From Kumtagia sp964244725 (GTDB lineage: Bacteria > Pseudomonadota > Alphaproteobacteria > Rhizobiales > Rhizobiaceae), in the NCBI GenBank assembly GCA_964244725.1, contig CAXTJQ010000003.1, positions 248,001-312,000 of the forward strand: a stretch of DNA of 64,000 bases. The letters run 5' to 3'. The notes under the pieces were generated by a model. That model saw only the letters and a program-made list of their open reading frames with translations. It did not search any database and had not been told where the DNA came from. Shown in pieces: positions 41,565 through 52,149 of the stretch (position 1 is the first letter of the stretch; every line of letters starts with the position of its first letter). The translations under genes were made by a program, and so were the position numbers.

Positions 41565-43088
41565 TTGGGCGATCCGGCAATCCATGACATTTTTGTCATC
41601 GGTGGCGGCATCAATGGATGCGGCATCGCTCGCGATGCCGTCGGCCGGGGCTTCTCCGTCTTCCTTGCGGAGATGAACGACCTCGCCAGCGGCACGTCGT
41701 CCGGCTCGACCAAGCTCATCCATGGCGGTCTGCGCTACCTCGAGCACTACGAGTTCCGGCTTGTCCGCGAGGCGCTGATGGAGCGCGAGGTGCTCTGGAA
41801 GATGGCGCCGCACATCATCTGGCCGATGCGTTTCGTGCTGCCCTACGCGCAAGGCCTTCGCCCGGCATGGCTGCTGCGGCTCGGGCTTTTCCTCTACGAT
41901 CATATCGGCGGCCGCAAGCTGCTCCCCGCCACCAAGACGCTGGACATGACGCGCGACCCCGCCGGCAAGCCGCTCAAGCCGCTGTTCAAAAAAGCTTTCG
42001 AATATTCGGACGGCTGGGTCAACGACGCCCGACTCGTCGTCCTGAATGCGCGCGACGCCGCGGACCGGGGCGCAATCATAAGGACCCGTGCCCGTGTCGT
42101 TAGTGCTCGCCGCGACGGCGAACTGTGGGAAATCGCTGTCGAGCATACGCGCACGCGAGTCGTCGAGAAGATGCAGGCGAAGCTGATCGTCAACGCGGCC
42201 GGCCCCTGGGTCGATCAGATTCTGTCGGGCGCGGTCGGCCGCAACGATGTCCACAATGTCCGCCTCGTCGGCGGCAGCCATATCGTCGTGAACAAGAAGT
42301 TTGACGATCCGCGCGCCTATTTTTTCCAGAACAAGGATGGCCGAATCATCTTCGCCATCCCCTACGAGGAGGATTTCACCTTGATCGGCACAACCGACAG
42401 GGACTATGTCGGCGATCCGAAGGACGCCAGGATCACCGATACCGAAATCGACTATCTTTGCGCCGCCGCAAGCGAATATTTCGCCGATCCCGTCAGACGT
42501 TCCGATATCGTCTGGACTTATTCGGCCGTGCGCCCGCTCTACGACGACGGCGCGTCCAAGGCGCAGGAAGCGACCCGAGACTACGTGATCAAGGCGGACG
42601 GCAAGCCGGGAGAGGCGGCGGTGGTCAACGTCTTCGGCGGCAAGATCACGACCTATCGGCGGCTTGCCGAATCCATGCTGGAGAGGATCGAGGATCATCT
42701 CGGCAAGCGCGGCAAACCATGGACGGCGGGCGCGACGCTGCCGGGGGGCGATTTCCCGGCCACGGGCTACGAGGCGCAGGTTACCAAATTGAAGGCAGCC
42801 TATCCGTTCCTCGATCTGGCGCACGCCAGGCGGCTGGTGCGCGCCTATGGAACGAAGGCCGGCGAATTGCTCGGCCCCTCGCGGTCGATCGAGGATTTGG
42901 GGCGCAATTTCGGCGCCGACCTCTACGAGGCGGAGGTTCGCTACTTGATGCGCGCCGAATGGGCCGTTTTCGCCGAGGATGTGCTTTGGCGTCGGAGCAA
43001 GCGCGGGTTGCGCCTGAGCAAGGACGAAGCCGTCGCGCTCGATGAATTCATGGCGGATGCGCGCGGCGAGCGAGCTGCCGCCGAATAG
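41565..43088 (+). CDS. glpD: aerobic glycerol-3-phosphate dehydrogenase
   Basis: FAD-dependent membrane-associated enzyme that oxidises glycerol-3-phosphate to dihydroxyacetone phosphate and feeds electrons to ubiquinone. A TTG at 41565, 5 bases after a GGGAGGA site, gives 507 residues (MGDPAIHDIFVIGG). The FAD dinucleotide fold is DIFVIGGGINGCGIARDAVG; GTSSGSTKLIHGGLRYLEHY and VVNVFGGKITTYRRLAES are family blocks. First gene of the glycerol operon; glpS follows after 31 bases. Confidence 0.96.
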   Translation: MGDPAIHDIFVIGGGINGCGIARDAVGRGFSVFLAEMNDLASGTSSGSTKLIHGGLRYLEHYEFRLVREALMEREVLWKMAPHIIWPMRFVLPYAQGLRPAWLLRLGLFLYDHIGGRKLLPATKTLDMTRDPAGKPLKPLFKKAFEYSDGWVNDARLVVLNARDAADRGAIIRTRARVVSARRDGELWEIAVEHTRTRVVEKMQAKLIVNAAGPWVDQILSGAVGRNDVHNVRLVGGSHIVVNKKFDDPRAYFFQNKDGRIIFAIPYEEDFTLIGTTDRDYVGDPKDARITDTEIDYLCAAASEYFADPVRRSDIVWTYSAVRPLYDDGASKAQEATRDYVIKADGKPGEAAVVNVFGGKITTYRRLAESMLERIEDHLGKRGKPWTAGATLPGGDFPATGYEAQVTKLKAAYPFLDLAHARRLVRAYGTKAGELLGPSRSIEDLGRNFGADLYEAEVRYLMRAEWAVFAEDVLWRRSKRGLRLSKDEAVALDEFMADARGERAAAE

Positions 43089-43119
43089 AGTGTGAGCGAA
43101 AGGCCTGGGAGGAGGCGGG

Positions 43120-44202
<1,083 letters not shown>

Positions 44203-44214
44203 GGGCGGGACAAG

Positions 44215-45279
44215 ATGGCGCGTATCGATCTCGACCACATCCGCCACGCCTACGCGGCGAACCCGAAGAGCGACGCGGACTATGCGCTCAAGGAGGTGCA
44301 TCACACCTTTGACGACGGCGGCGCCTACGCGCTTCTCGGCCCGTCCGGCTGCGGCAAGACGACGTTGCTGAACATCATTTCCGGCCTGCTGCAGGCCTCG
44401 CATGGCCGGCTGCTGTTCGACGGCCGCGACGTGACGCGGCTGTCGACGCAGGAGCGCAACATCGCGCAGGTGTTCCAGTTTCCGGTGATCTACGACACGA
44501 TGACCGTCTACGACAATCTGGCGTTTCCATTGCGCAACCGCGGGGTTTCCGAGCCGGAAGTCGATCGCAAGGTCCGCGAGACGCTGGCGATGATCGATCT
44601 CGCGGATTGGGCGAAGCGCAAGGCGAGGGGGCTGACCGCCGACCAGAAGCAGAAGATTTCGCTCGGCCGCGGCCTTGTGCGCTCCGACGTCAACGCGATC
44701 CTCTTCGACGAGCCGCTGACCGTCATCGATCCGCACATGAAATGGGTGCTGCGCTCGCAATTGAAGCTCCTGCACCGCCGTTTCGGCTTCACCATGGTCT
44801 ACGTCACGCACGACCAGACCGAGGCGCTGACCTTCGCCGAGAAGGTCGTGGTGATGTACGACGGGGAAATCGTCCAGATCGGCACGCCGGCCGAATTGTT
44901 CGAACGTCCAAAGCATACATTCGTCGGCTATTTCATCGGTTCGCCCGGCATGAACGTCATGCCGGTCGAGGTCGAAGGCGAGAATGCGCGTCTTGGCTCG
45001 CAGACGATCGCGCTGCCCGGCGCGCCGGCAGCCCCGGGCGCCACCGAATTGGGCATCCGCCCTGAATATGTCCGGCTCGGCTCCGCCGGCATGCCGCTGT
45101 CGATCACCAAGGTCGAGGATATCGGCCGCCATAAGGTCGTGCGCGGCAAGATCGAGGGCCGCGAGATCGCGGCGATCGTGCCCGAGGACGGCGAAATTCC
45201 GGCCGATGCGCGGATCAGTTTCGATCCGGCCGGCATCAATCTCTATGCCAATTCCTGGCGCGTCGAGATGGGGGCGTAG
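44215..45279 (+). CDS. glpT: glycerol ABC transporter ATP-binding protein GlpT
   Basis: Second ATPase of the glycerol importer (354 residues). Walker A GPSGCGKT (42-49), Walker B AILFDEP and the H-loop MVYVTHDQTEAL (His199) are canonical, but the ABC signature is LTADQ (140-144) instead of LSGGQ. Because ATP sites are shared between partners, the degenerate signature would complete the site built on GlpS, whose H-loop is also altered. C-terminal TOBE-like domain present. Starts 12 bases after glpS. Confidence 0.92.
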   Translation: MARIDLDHIRHAYAANPKSDADYALKEVHHTFDDGGAYALLGPSGCGKTTLLNIISGLLQASHGRLLFDGRDVTRLSTQERNIAQVFQFPVIYDTMTVYDNLAFPLRNRGVSEPEVDRKVRETLAMIDLADWAKRKARGLTADQKQKISLGRGLVRSDVNAILFDEPLTVIDPHMKWVLRSQLKLLHRRFGFTMVYVTHDQTEALTFAEKVVVMYDGEIVQIGTPAELFERPKHTFVGYFIGSPGMNVMPVEVEGENARLGSQTIALPGAPAAPGATELGIRPEYVRLGSAGMPLSITKVEDIGRHKVVRGKIEGREIAAIVPEDGEIPADARISFDPAGINLYANSWRVEMGA

Positions 45280-45282
45280 GCC

Positions 45283-46149
45283 GTGGACAAGACCTGGAAC
45301 AACAAAGCCTGGTTCATGGTCCTGCCGGTGCTCGTGCTCGTCGCGTTCTCGGCCGTTATCCCGCTGATGACGGTGGTCAACTACTCCGTCCAGGACACGT
45401 TCGGGAACAACGTCTTCTCCTGGTATGGCGTCGGTTGGTTCGAGGACATGCTGCATTCCGACCGCTTCTGGGAGGCGATGGGGCGCAATTTGATCTTTTC
45501 GGGCATCATCCTGGCGATCGAGGTGCCGCTTGGCATCCTGATCGCGCTCAACATGCCGAAATCCGGATGGGGCGTGCCGGTCTGCCTGGTGCTGATGGCG
45601 CTGCCGCTGCTGATCCCCTGGAACGTCGTCGGCACGATCTGGCAGGTCTTCGGGCGCATCGACATCGGGCTGCTCGGCCATACGCTGGATGCGCTCGGCT
45701 TCGACTACAACTACGTCAACGACCCGTTCGACGCCTGGGTAACCGTCATCGTCATGGACGTCTGGCACTGGACGAGCCTCGTCGTGCTGCTTTGCTATGC
45801 CGGCCTCGTCTCGATCCCGGACGCCTACTATCAGGCCGCCAAGATCGACGGCGCGTCGCGCTGGTCGATCTTCCGCTACATCCAGTTGCCCAAGATGAAC
45901 CGCGTGCTGCTGATCGCCGTGCTGCTGCGCTTCATGGACAGTTTCATGATCTATACCGAGCCGTTCGTGGTGACCGGCGGCGGTCCCGGCAACTCGACGA
46001 CCTTCCTGTCGATCGATCTCGTCAAGATGGCGGTCGGCCAGTTCGACCTCGGCCCGGCGGCGGCGATGTCGATCATCTACTTCCTGATAGTGCTCCTGCT
46101 GTCATGGGTGTTCTACACCGTCATGACCAACTTCGACGCGGAGCGCTGA
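45283..46149 (+). CDS. glpP: glycerol ABC transporter permease GlpP
   Basis: Inner-membrane permease, 288 residues from a GTG at 45283, 3 bases after glpT. Six spans are evident; the EAA loop is near YYQAAKIDGASRWSIFRYIQ, and the EPFVVTGGGPGNSTTFLSID loop is typical of the sugar-type (CUT1) permeases to which this glycerol system belongs. Pairs with GlpQ, which begins 1 base later. Confidence 0.92.
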   Translation: MDKTWNNKAWFMVLPVLVLVAFSAVIPLMTVVNYSVQDTFGNNVFSWYGVGWFEDMLHSDRFWEAMGRNLIFSGIILAIEVPLGILIALNMPKSGWGVPVCLVLMALPLLIPWNVVGTIWQVFGRIDIGLLGHTLDALGFDYNYVNDPFDAWVTVIVMDVWHWTSLVVLLCYAGLVSIPDAYYQAAKIDGASRWSIFRYIQLPKMNRVLLIAVLLRFMDSFMIYTEPFVVTGGGPGNSTTFLSIDLVKMAVGQFDLGPAAAMSIIYFLIVLLLSWVFYTVMTNFDAER

Positions 46150-46150
46150 G

Positions 46151-47062
46151 ATGGCGGAAATCCGGCACACGGCCGCGCGCACCGATACCTTGCCCGCCGC
46201 GGCGGGGCCGGCGGCCGCCGGCCAGGACCAGGTGGCGCGCGCCATGCGGCGGCGTGGCGACGAGTCGCGCTTCTGGTGGCTGATCCCGACGATCTACATC
46301 ATCTTCCTCATGCTGCCGATCTATTGGCTCATCAACATGAGCTTCAAGACCAACCAGGAAATTCTCGGCGCGTTCGCCCTCTGGCCGGCCAATCCGACGC
46401 TCGCCAATTACGAGGTGATCTTCACGGACCCGTCCTGGTACAAGGGCTACATCAACTCGATCATCTACGTCGTGATGAACACGGTGATCTCGATCGCCGT
46501 CGCGCTGCCCGCGGCCTACGCCTTTTCGCGCTACCGGTTCCTCGGCGACAAGCACCTCTTTTTCTGGCTGCTCACCAACCGCATGGCGCCGCCCGCCGTC
46601 TTTGTGCTGCCGTTCTTCCAGCTCTATTCGGCCTTCGGGCTGATCGATACGCATATCGCCGTGGCGCTGGCGCACTGCCTGTTCAACGTGCCGCTCGCGG
46701 TCTGGATTCTCGAGGGCTTCATGTCGGGCGTGCCCAAGGAGATCGACGAGACCGCCTATATCGATGGCTACTCGTTCCCGCGCTTCTTCCTCAAGATATT
46801 CACCCCGCTGATCGCGTCGGGCATCGGCGTGGCGGCCTTCTTCTGCTTCATGTTCTCCTGGGTCGAACTCTTGATCGCCCGCACGCTGACCACGACCGCC
46901 GCCAAGCCGATCGCCGCGATCATGACGCGGACGGTCTCCGCCGCCGGCATGGATTGGGGCGTGTTGGCGGCGGCCGGGGTGCTGACCATCATCCCGGGCG
47001 CGCTGGTGATCTGGTTCGTGCGCAACTACATTGCCAAGGGCTTCGCCCTGGGGAGGGTGTGA
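46151..47062 (+). CDS. glpQ: glycerol ABC transporter permease GlpQ
   Basis: Second permease, 303 residues. A disordered Ala/Gly-rich start (TLPAAAGPAAAGQDQ) precedes the first span (WWLIPTIYIIFLMLPIYWLI). The EAA loop lies in EIDETAYIDGYSFPRFFLKI. Relatives of the MalG/CUT1 type. Downstream, a 190-base stretch of REP-like hairpins separates it from glpU. Confidence 0.92.
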   Translation: MAEIRHTAARTDTLPAAAGPAAAGQDQVARAMRRRGDESRFWWLIPTIYIIFLMLPIYWLINMSFKTNQEILGAFALWPANPTLANYEVIFTDPSWYKGYINSIIYVVMNTVISIAVALPAAYAFSRYRFLGDKHLFFWLLTNRMAPPAVFVLPFFQLYSAFGLIDTHIAVALAHCLFNVPLAVWILEGFMSGVPKEIDETAYIDGYSFPRFFLKIFTPLIASGIGVAAFFCFMFSWVELLIARTLTTTAAKPIAAIMTRTVSAAGMDWGVLAAAGVLTIIPGALVIWFVRNYIAKGFALGRV

Positions 47063-47108
47063 TGAGGGTGGCGACGGGATGGCTGCGTCTGGGTCCTCTC
47101 CTGCGAAG

Positions 47109-47228
47109 CGGGGGAGGGGGACCACACGAAGTGTGGTGGAGGGGGCGAGTGACGGGGCGAGAGGGTCGGACCCGGCGGCGGGCTTCATCTGCCCCCTCCA
47201 CCATGCTGCGCATGGTCCCCCTCCCCCG
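47109..47228. repeat. pair of inverted 38-base REP-like hairpin elements
   Basis: Units at 47109-47146 and 47191-47228 are inverted copies of one GC-rich element (CGGGGGAGGGGGACCA...TGGTGGAGGGGGC). Each has its own central hairpin: ACCACAC-GAA-GTGTGGT in the left, ACCATGC-TGC-GCATGGT in the right, so loop-proximal bases differ but pairing is kept. A further CTCCCCCG/CGGGGGAG hairpin follows. The rest of the 47063-47252 gap holds no gene. Confidence 0.75.
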
Positions 47229-47252
47229 TAAACGGGGGAGGACCTAAGCACC

Positions 47253-47534
47253 ATGACCCTCTCCTGGATGGCATGGACGTTTCCGACCGCGCTCTTCTTC
47301 ATCACGATCCTGCTCCTTCTGATCGCCATGGGCGTCTGGGAATACGCCTCGCCCGGCGGCAACCCGCGCATCGGGGTCCTGCGCTTCGAGACCACGCGCG
47401 GGGACCGGCTTTTCGTTTCGCTGCTCGGCAGCGCTTTCATCCATCTCGCTTGGTTGGGTCTGATCGGACCCAACCTGTGGTGGGCTCTCGCTCTCTCGGC
47501 GGTCTACGCCATTGGCGTATTCCGGTTCGTTTAG
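47253..47534 (+). CDS. glpU: small membrane protein of the glycerol transporter operon, GlpU (DUF2160)
   Basis: 93-residue inner-membrane protein with two or three hydrophobic spans (TALFFITILLLLIAMGVWEY, SLLGSAFIHLAWLGLIGP, WWALALSAVYAIGVFRFV) and an NPRIGVLRFETTRGDRLF loop. DUF2160 proteins occur almost only in rhizobial-type glycerol ABC operons, between the permeases and the binding protein. It may be an accessory subunit; its role is unproven. Confidence 0.82.
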   Translation: MTLSWMAWTFPTALFFITILLLLIAMGVWEYASPGGNPRIGVLRFETTRGDRLFVSLLGSAFIHLAWLGLIGPNLWWALALSAVYAIGVFRFV

Positions 47535-47615
47535 AGGGGGAAATACCGGAGGCGCCGCATTGCCGGCGGCGTTTCCAGCTTGACGTCGAGACTTAATTCA
47601 AAGGGAGGAATCCAT

Positions 47616-49340
47616 ATGAGACGGCATCTACTCACATCGACGACAGCCATCGTGCTGCTGTTCGGCGCCGGAAGCGCCTGGGCAGGCATGGACGAGGCCA
47701 AGAAATTCCTGGACACCGAGATCAAGGATCTCTCGACGCTGCCGCGCGCCGACCAGGAGAAGGAAATGCAGTGGTTCATCGACGCGGCCAAGCCGTTCGC
47801 CGGGATGGACATCAAGGTGGCGTCGGAAACGCTGACGACGCATGAATACGAGTCCAAGACGCTTGCGAAAGCCTTCGCCGAGATCACCGGCATCAAGGTG
47901 ACGCACGACCTGATCGGCGAGGGCGACGTTGTCGAAAAGCTGCAGACGCAGATGCAGTCGGGCGAGAACATCTATGACGCCTACGTCAACGACTCCGACC
48001 TGATCGGCACGCACTGGCGCTATCAGCAGGCGCGCAGCCTGACCGACTGGATGGCCAATGCCGGCAAGGACGTAACCTCGCCGACCCTCGATCTCGCCGA
48101 TTTCATCGGCACCTCGTTCACGACGGCGCCGGACAAGAACCTCTACCAGCTCCCCGACCAGCAATTCGCGAACCTCTACTGGTTCCGGTACGACTGGTTC
48201 AACGACGAGAAGAACAAGACCGACTTCAAGGCCAAGTACGGCTACGACCTCGGCGTGCCGGTCAACTGGTCGGCCTACGAGGACATCGCCGAGTTCTTCA
48301 CCGGCCGGGAGATCGACGGGAAGAAGGTCTATGGCCACATGGACTACGGCAAGAAGGACCCCTCGCTCGGCTGGCGCTTCACCGATGCCTGGCTGTCGAT
48401 GGCCGGCAACGGCGACAAGGGCATCCCGAACGGCCTCCCGGTCGACGAATGGGGCATCAAGGTCGACGAGAACTCGCGTCCGGTCGGCTCGTGCGTCGCG
48501 CGCGGCGGCGACACCAACGGCCCGGCCGCCGTCTATTCGATCGCCAAATATCTCGATTGGCTGAAGGCCTACGCCCCGCCGGAAGCGCAGGGCATGACGT
48601 TCGGCGAGGCCGGACCGATCCCGGCGCAGGGCAACGTCGCGCAGCAGATCTTCTGGTACACCGCCTTCACCGCCGCCTCGGTGGTGGACGGTCTGCCGGT
48701 GGTCAATGCCGACGGAACGCCGAAGTGGCGCATGGCGCCGTCGCCGCATGGCGTCTACTGGAAGGACGGCATGAAGCTCGGCTATCAGGACGTGGGCTCC
48801 TGGACCATCCTGAAGTCCACGCCGGACGACCGCGCCAAGGCCGCCTGGCTCTACGCGCAGTTCGTCACGTCCAAGACGGTCGACGTGAAGAAGAGCCACG
48901 TCGGCCTGACCTTCGCGCGTGAAAGCACGATCCAGGACAAGAGCTTCACGGAGCGCGCTCCCAAGCTCGGCGGCCTGATCGAGTTCTACCGCTCGCCGGC
49001 CCGCATCCAGTGGTCGCCCACCGGCACCAACGTGCCGGACTACCCGAAGCTCGCCCAGCTCTGGTGGCAGGCGATCGGCGACGCGGCCGCCGGCGCCAAG
49101 TCGCCGCAGGAAGCCATGGATTCTCTCTGCGAGGAGCAGGAGAAGGTCATGACCCGCATCGAGAAGTCGGGCGTGCAGGGCGATATAGGCCCAAAGATGG
49201 CCGAGGAGCACGATCTCGATTACTGGAACAAGGACGCCGTCGCCAAGGGCAACCTCGCGCCGCAGCTGAAGATCGAGAATGAGAAGGAAAAGCCCGTGAC
49301 GATCAACTACGACGAACTCGTCAAGAGCTGGAACAAGTAA
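47616..49340 (+). CDS. glpV: glycerol ABC transporter substrate-binding protein GlpV
   Basis: Periplasmic receptor of the glycerol importer. The ATG at 47616 has a GGGAGGAA site and gives 574 residues, long for a binding protein but usual for this family. The signal peptide is MRRHLLTSTTAIVLLFGAGS, cut after AWA. Family segments include KVASETLTTHEYESKTLAKA, YDAYVNDSDLIGTHWRYQ and QDVGSWTILKSTPDDRAKAA. Last gene of the transport operon; a hairpin terminator follows. Confidence 0.92.
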   Translation: MRRHLLTSTTAIVLLFGAGSAWAGMDEAKKFLDTEIKDLSTLPRADQEKEMQWFIDAAKPFAGMDIKVASETLTTHEYESKTLAKAFAEITGIKVTHDLIGEGDVVEKLQTQMQSGENIYDAYVNDSDLIGTHWRYQQARSLTDWMANAGKDVTSPTLDLADFIGTSFTTAPDKNLYQLPDQQFANLYWFRYDWFNDEKNKTDFKAKYGYDLGVPVNWSAYEDIAEFFTGREIDGKKVYGHMDYGKKDPSLGWRFTDAWLSMAGNGDKGIPNGLPVDEWGIKVDENSRPVGSCVARGGDTNGPAAVYSIAKYLDWLKAYAPPEAQGMTFGEAGPIPAQGNVAQQIFWYTAFTAASVVDGLPVVNADGTPKWRMAPSPHGVYWKDGMKLGYQDVGSWTILKSTPDDRAKAAWLYAQFVTSKTVDVKKSHVGLTFARESTIQDKSFTERAPKLGGLIEFYRSPARIQWSPTGTNVPDYPKLAQLWWQAIGDAAAGAKSPQEAMDSLCEEQEKVMTRIEKSGVQGDIGPKMAEEHDLDYWNKDAVAKGNLAPQLKIENEKEKPVTINYDELVKSWNK

Positions 49341-49378
49341 CGTCGGTTCGGGCATTCGCGCCCAGCTGAGAACTGCGG

Positions 49379-49408
49379 GGGAGACGGCGCGTAGCCGTCT
49401 CCCTTATT
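49379..49408 (+). terminator. intrinsic terminator between glpV and glpK
   Basis: A perfect 10-bp stem (GGGAGACGGC / GCCGTCTCCC, 5-base loop) followed by TTATT lies 38 bases after glpV. It may only partly stop transcription, since glpK starts 18 bases later with no other promoter room. Confidence 0.75.
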
Positions 49409-49426
49409 CGTGTTGGAGGGCACGCA

Positions 49427-50920
49427 ATGACCAGACACATCCTCGCCATCGACCAGGGCACCACGTCGACGCGCGCGATCGTCTTCGACGGCGGCATGCG
49501 GCCGGTCGGCGTCGGGCAGCGCGAGTTCGCGCAGATCTATCCGCAGTCCGGATGGGTCGAACACGATCCCGAAGCAATATGGGAGTCTGTATTGTGGTCG
49601 GTTGGTCGGGCGCTCGCCAAGGCGAAATGCGGAGCCGGCGACATCGCCGCGCTCGGCATCACCAATCAGCGCGAGACGATCGTCATCTGGGACAAGGCGA
49701 CTGGCCGGCCAATCCACAACGCCATCGTATGGCAGGATCGGCGCACCGCGCCGTTGTGCGGAAGGCTCAAGACACAAGGTTTCGAGCCGATCGTCGCGAA
49801 AAAGACCGGTCTGCTGCTCGATCCGTATTTCTCAGGAACAAAAATCGCCTGGCTGCTCGATAATATCGAGGGTGCGCGCGGACGCGCCGAAAAAGGCGAA
49901 TTGCTGGCAGGCACGATCGACAGCTTCCTTGTCTGGCGGCTGACCGGCGGGCGCGTACACGCGACCGATGCGACCAATGCTTCGCGCACGCTGCTGTTCG
50001 ACATTGAAAAAAATCGCTGGGACGACGAACTGCTCGGCATGCTCAACGTGCCGAGGGCAATCCTCCCCACGGTCAAGGACTGCGCCGACGATTTCGGCGT
50101 GACCGATCCGGGGCATCTCGGCGCGGCTATCCCCATCCTCGGCGTCGCCGGCGATCAGCATGCGGCGACCATCGGGCAGGCCTGCTTCGAGCCCGGCATG
50201 CTGAAATCGACCTACGGCACCGGCTGCTTTGCTCTGCTCAACACCGGCGCCAAGCTGATCCGCTCGCAGAATCGCTTGCTGACGACCATCGCCTATCGCC
50301 TCGACGGCAAGACGACCTTTGCGCTGGAAGGCTCGATCTTCATCGCGGGCGCTGCGGTGCAGTGGCTCAGGGATGGGCTGAAGGTTCTCGGCAAGGCCGA
50401 GCAAAGCGGTGAATGGGCCGCAAAGGCCGACCCGACCCAGAACGTCTATCTCGTGCCGGCTTTCGTCGGGCTGGGCGCACCTTACTGGGACGCGGAGGCG
50501 CGAGGGGCCATGTTCGGGTTGACGCGCAACAGCGGCCCCGCGGAATTCGCCAGGGCTGCGCTGGAATCGGTGGCGTTCCAGACTTTCGACCTGCTTCAGG
50601 CGATGAAGAGGGACATGAGCGCCGAAACCAGAACCGTGCTGCGCGTGGACGGCGGCATGGTTGCCTCCGACTGGACGATGCAATGTCTCGCCGACGTCAT
50701 CGATGCGCCAGTCGATCGCCCAAAGGTGCTGGAGACCACGGCGCTCGGCGCGGCGTGGCTTGCGGGCAATCGTTCCGGAGTCTGGCCGGATGCGTCGCGC
50801 TTCGCCAAGTCATGGGCGCTCGAACGTCGATTTCTGCCTGAAATGGCTGAGGACGAGCGTCGGCGAAAGATGGGGGGATGGGCGGATGCGGTCCGCCGTA
50901 CGCGCTCGGTTGCGGAATAG
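49427..50920 (+). CDS. glpK: glycerol kinase
   Basis: Phosphorylates imported glycerol to glycerol-3-phosphate, the substrate of GlpD. The 497 residues match the FGGY family: AIDQGTTSTRAIVFD (ATP-binding start), GITNQRETIVIWDKATGRP, IVWQDRRTAPLC, STYGTGCFALLNTG and the C-terminal VLETTALGAAWLAG. It is separated from the transport operon only by a hairpin, so the pathway genes are one locus. Confidence 0.96.
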   Translation: MTRHILAIDQGTTSTRAIVFDGGMRPVGVGQREFAQIYPQSGWVEHDPEAIWESVLWSVGRALAKAKCGAGDIAALGITNQRETIVIWDKATGRPIHNAIVWQDRRTAPLCGRLKTQGFEPIVAKKTGLLLDPYFSGTKIAWLLDNIEGARGRAEKGELLAGTIDSFLVWRLTGGRVHATDATNASRTLLFDIEKNRWDDELLGMLNVPRAILPTVKDCADDFGVTDPGHLGAAIPILGVAGDQHAATIGQACFEPGMLKSTYGTGCFALLNTGAKLIRSQNRLLTTIAYRLDGKTTFALEGSIFIAGAAVQWLRDGLKVLGKAEQSGEWAAKADPTQNVYLVPAFVGLGAPYWDAEARGAMFGLTRNSGPAEFARAALESVAFQTFDLLQAMKRDMSAETRTVLRVDGGMVASDWTMQCLADVIDAPVDRPKVLETTALGAAWLAGNRSGVWPDASRFAKSWALERRFLPEMAEDERRRKMGGWADAVRRTRSVAE

Positions 50921-50922
50921 AA

Positions 50923-50950
50923 AAGCCCCACGCCGAAAGGCGTGAGGCTT
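50923..50950. terminator. bidirectional terminator after glpK
   Basis: AAGCCCCACGCC and GGCGTGAGGCTT pair with one mismatch around a GAAA loop; the stem starts with an A-run and ends with CTT, so it can serve both glpK and the convergent BA14K gene. Confidence 0.75.
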
Positions 50951-50974
50951 GCAGCAATTCCAGATCAAACGAAA

Positions 50975-51421
50975 CTAGTTGCACTGGCGGCGAGGACCGT
51001 TCGTCGGCTGGTAGGTGTTGTCCGAAGCACGGTACGAGCGATAGCGAGCGTAGCATGATTGCGCATGCGACGAGCCCGACCTGTTCACCGCGCCGCCGAT
51101 GATGGCGCCGGCGATGAACGCGCCGGCGGGGTACCAGTAATTTCCATGCCGGCGATAACCGCTGCGGTAATTGCGGTATCCGCGATGGCCGCGGTAGAAA
51201 CCGTTGCGGTTGCCGTGGCGGTAGATATTCCTGCCGTTGCGGAACCCGTTCGAGTAGCGCCTGGCTCCCCGCTCGGCCACGTCGACGACGTTGGCGTTGC
51301 CGCTTTCGGTCTGCACGGTTGTCCTCGGCACGAAGGGCGCCGCCTCGGTCGGCAGCAGGCTCGCCATAGTCATCGACGCGGCGATGGCGGTGGCGAAAAG
51401 TCCGGACATGAATCTCTTCAT
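50975..51421 (-). CDS. BA14K-family exported protein
   Basis: 148-residue secreted protein from the ATG at 51421. A Sec signal peptide (MKRFMSGLFATAIAASMTMA, cut near TEAA) precedes an Arg/Gly/Tyr-rich low-complexity stretch (RGHRGYRNYRSGYRRHG), a hydrophobic glycine-rich segment (AGAFIAGAIIGGAV) and the BA14K signature with paired cysteines (CYARYRSYRASDNTYQPTNG). The family is named for a Brucella immunoreactive lectin-like protein; its cell role is unclear. Confidence 0.85.
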   Translation of the reverse strand: MKRFMSGLFATAIAASMTMASLLPTEAAPFVPRTTVQTESGNANVVDVAERGARRYSNGFRNGRNIYRHGNRNGFYRGHRGYRNYRSGYRRHGNYWYPAGAFIAGAIIGGAVNRSGSSHAQSCYARYRSYRASDNTYQPTNGPRRQCN

Positions 51422-51570
51422 GAATATGCTCCTGTCGTTTCTGTCCCTATCGTGCCTAGAAGGGGTTCCGGATGGCAATGTTCCGACATTACGGAAGTTT
51501 AATCGCGCCGGCTGCGTTGCCGATCCGGAAACCGGCGTGCTAATCGCCCGCCCGCATTGTGGAGAAGCCA

Positions 51571-52149
51571 ATGGAAGATCGGATCAAGGTCAGAAGCGTC
51601 GAAACGCTTTCTGAGAACTGGGGTGTCCTGAAGAAGACGGTCTTCGATTACCGGCGCGCCGATGGCCGCTGGGATACCCAGACGCGTGAGACCTACGACC
51701 GCGGCAACGGCGCGACCGTCATTCCGCACGACCCGGCGCGCGACACCGTGCTGCTCGTCCGTCAATTCCGCTATCCGGCCTTCGTCACCGGCCATCCCGA
51801 ACCGTTGCTCGAAGCCTGCGCCGGGTTGCTTGACGAGGATGATCCCGGGGATTGCATCCGCCGCGAGGCCGAGGAGGAACTCGGATACCGGCTGCGCGAC
51901 ATCGCCCCGCTCTTCACCGCTTATATGAGCCCGGGCAGCGTCCTGGAGAGACTGTCGTTCTTCACCGCGACATACACGCCGGCCGACCGCGTGTCCCGGG
52001 GAGGCGGCGACGCCGGCGAGGGCGAGGACATCGAGGTCGTGGAAATGACGCTCGCCGACGCCTGCGCGGCGATTGCCGCCGGAGCGATCGCCGATGCCAA
52101 GACGATCATGCTTCTCCAGCATCTCCTCCTTTCCCGCATGACGCCCTAG
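51571..52149 (+). CDS. Nudix hydrolase, NudK (GDP-mannose pyrophosphatase) type
   Basis: Magnesium-dependent diphosphatase of 192 residues, close to NudK length. The ATG at 51571 has a GGAGAAG site and is preferred over a GTG at 51559. The Nudix box is GLLDEDDPGDCIRREAEEEL followed by GY, with Asp where the first canonical Glu is. VLLVRQFRYPAF and the insert DAGEGEDIEVVEMTL are NudK-like. Substrate assignment rests on family similarity only. Confidence 0.85.
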   Translation: MEDRIKVRSVETLSENWGVLKKTVFDYRRADGRWDTQTRETYDRGNGATVIPHDPARDTVLLVRQFRYPAFVTGHPEPLLEACAGLLDEDDPGDCIRREAEEELGYRLRDIAPLFTAYMSPGSVLERLSFFTATYTPADRVSRGGGDAGEGEDIEVVEMTLADACAAIAAGAIADAKTIMLLQHLLLSRMTP

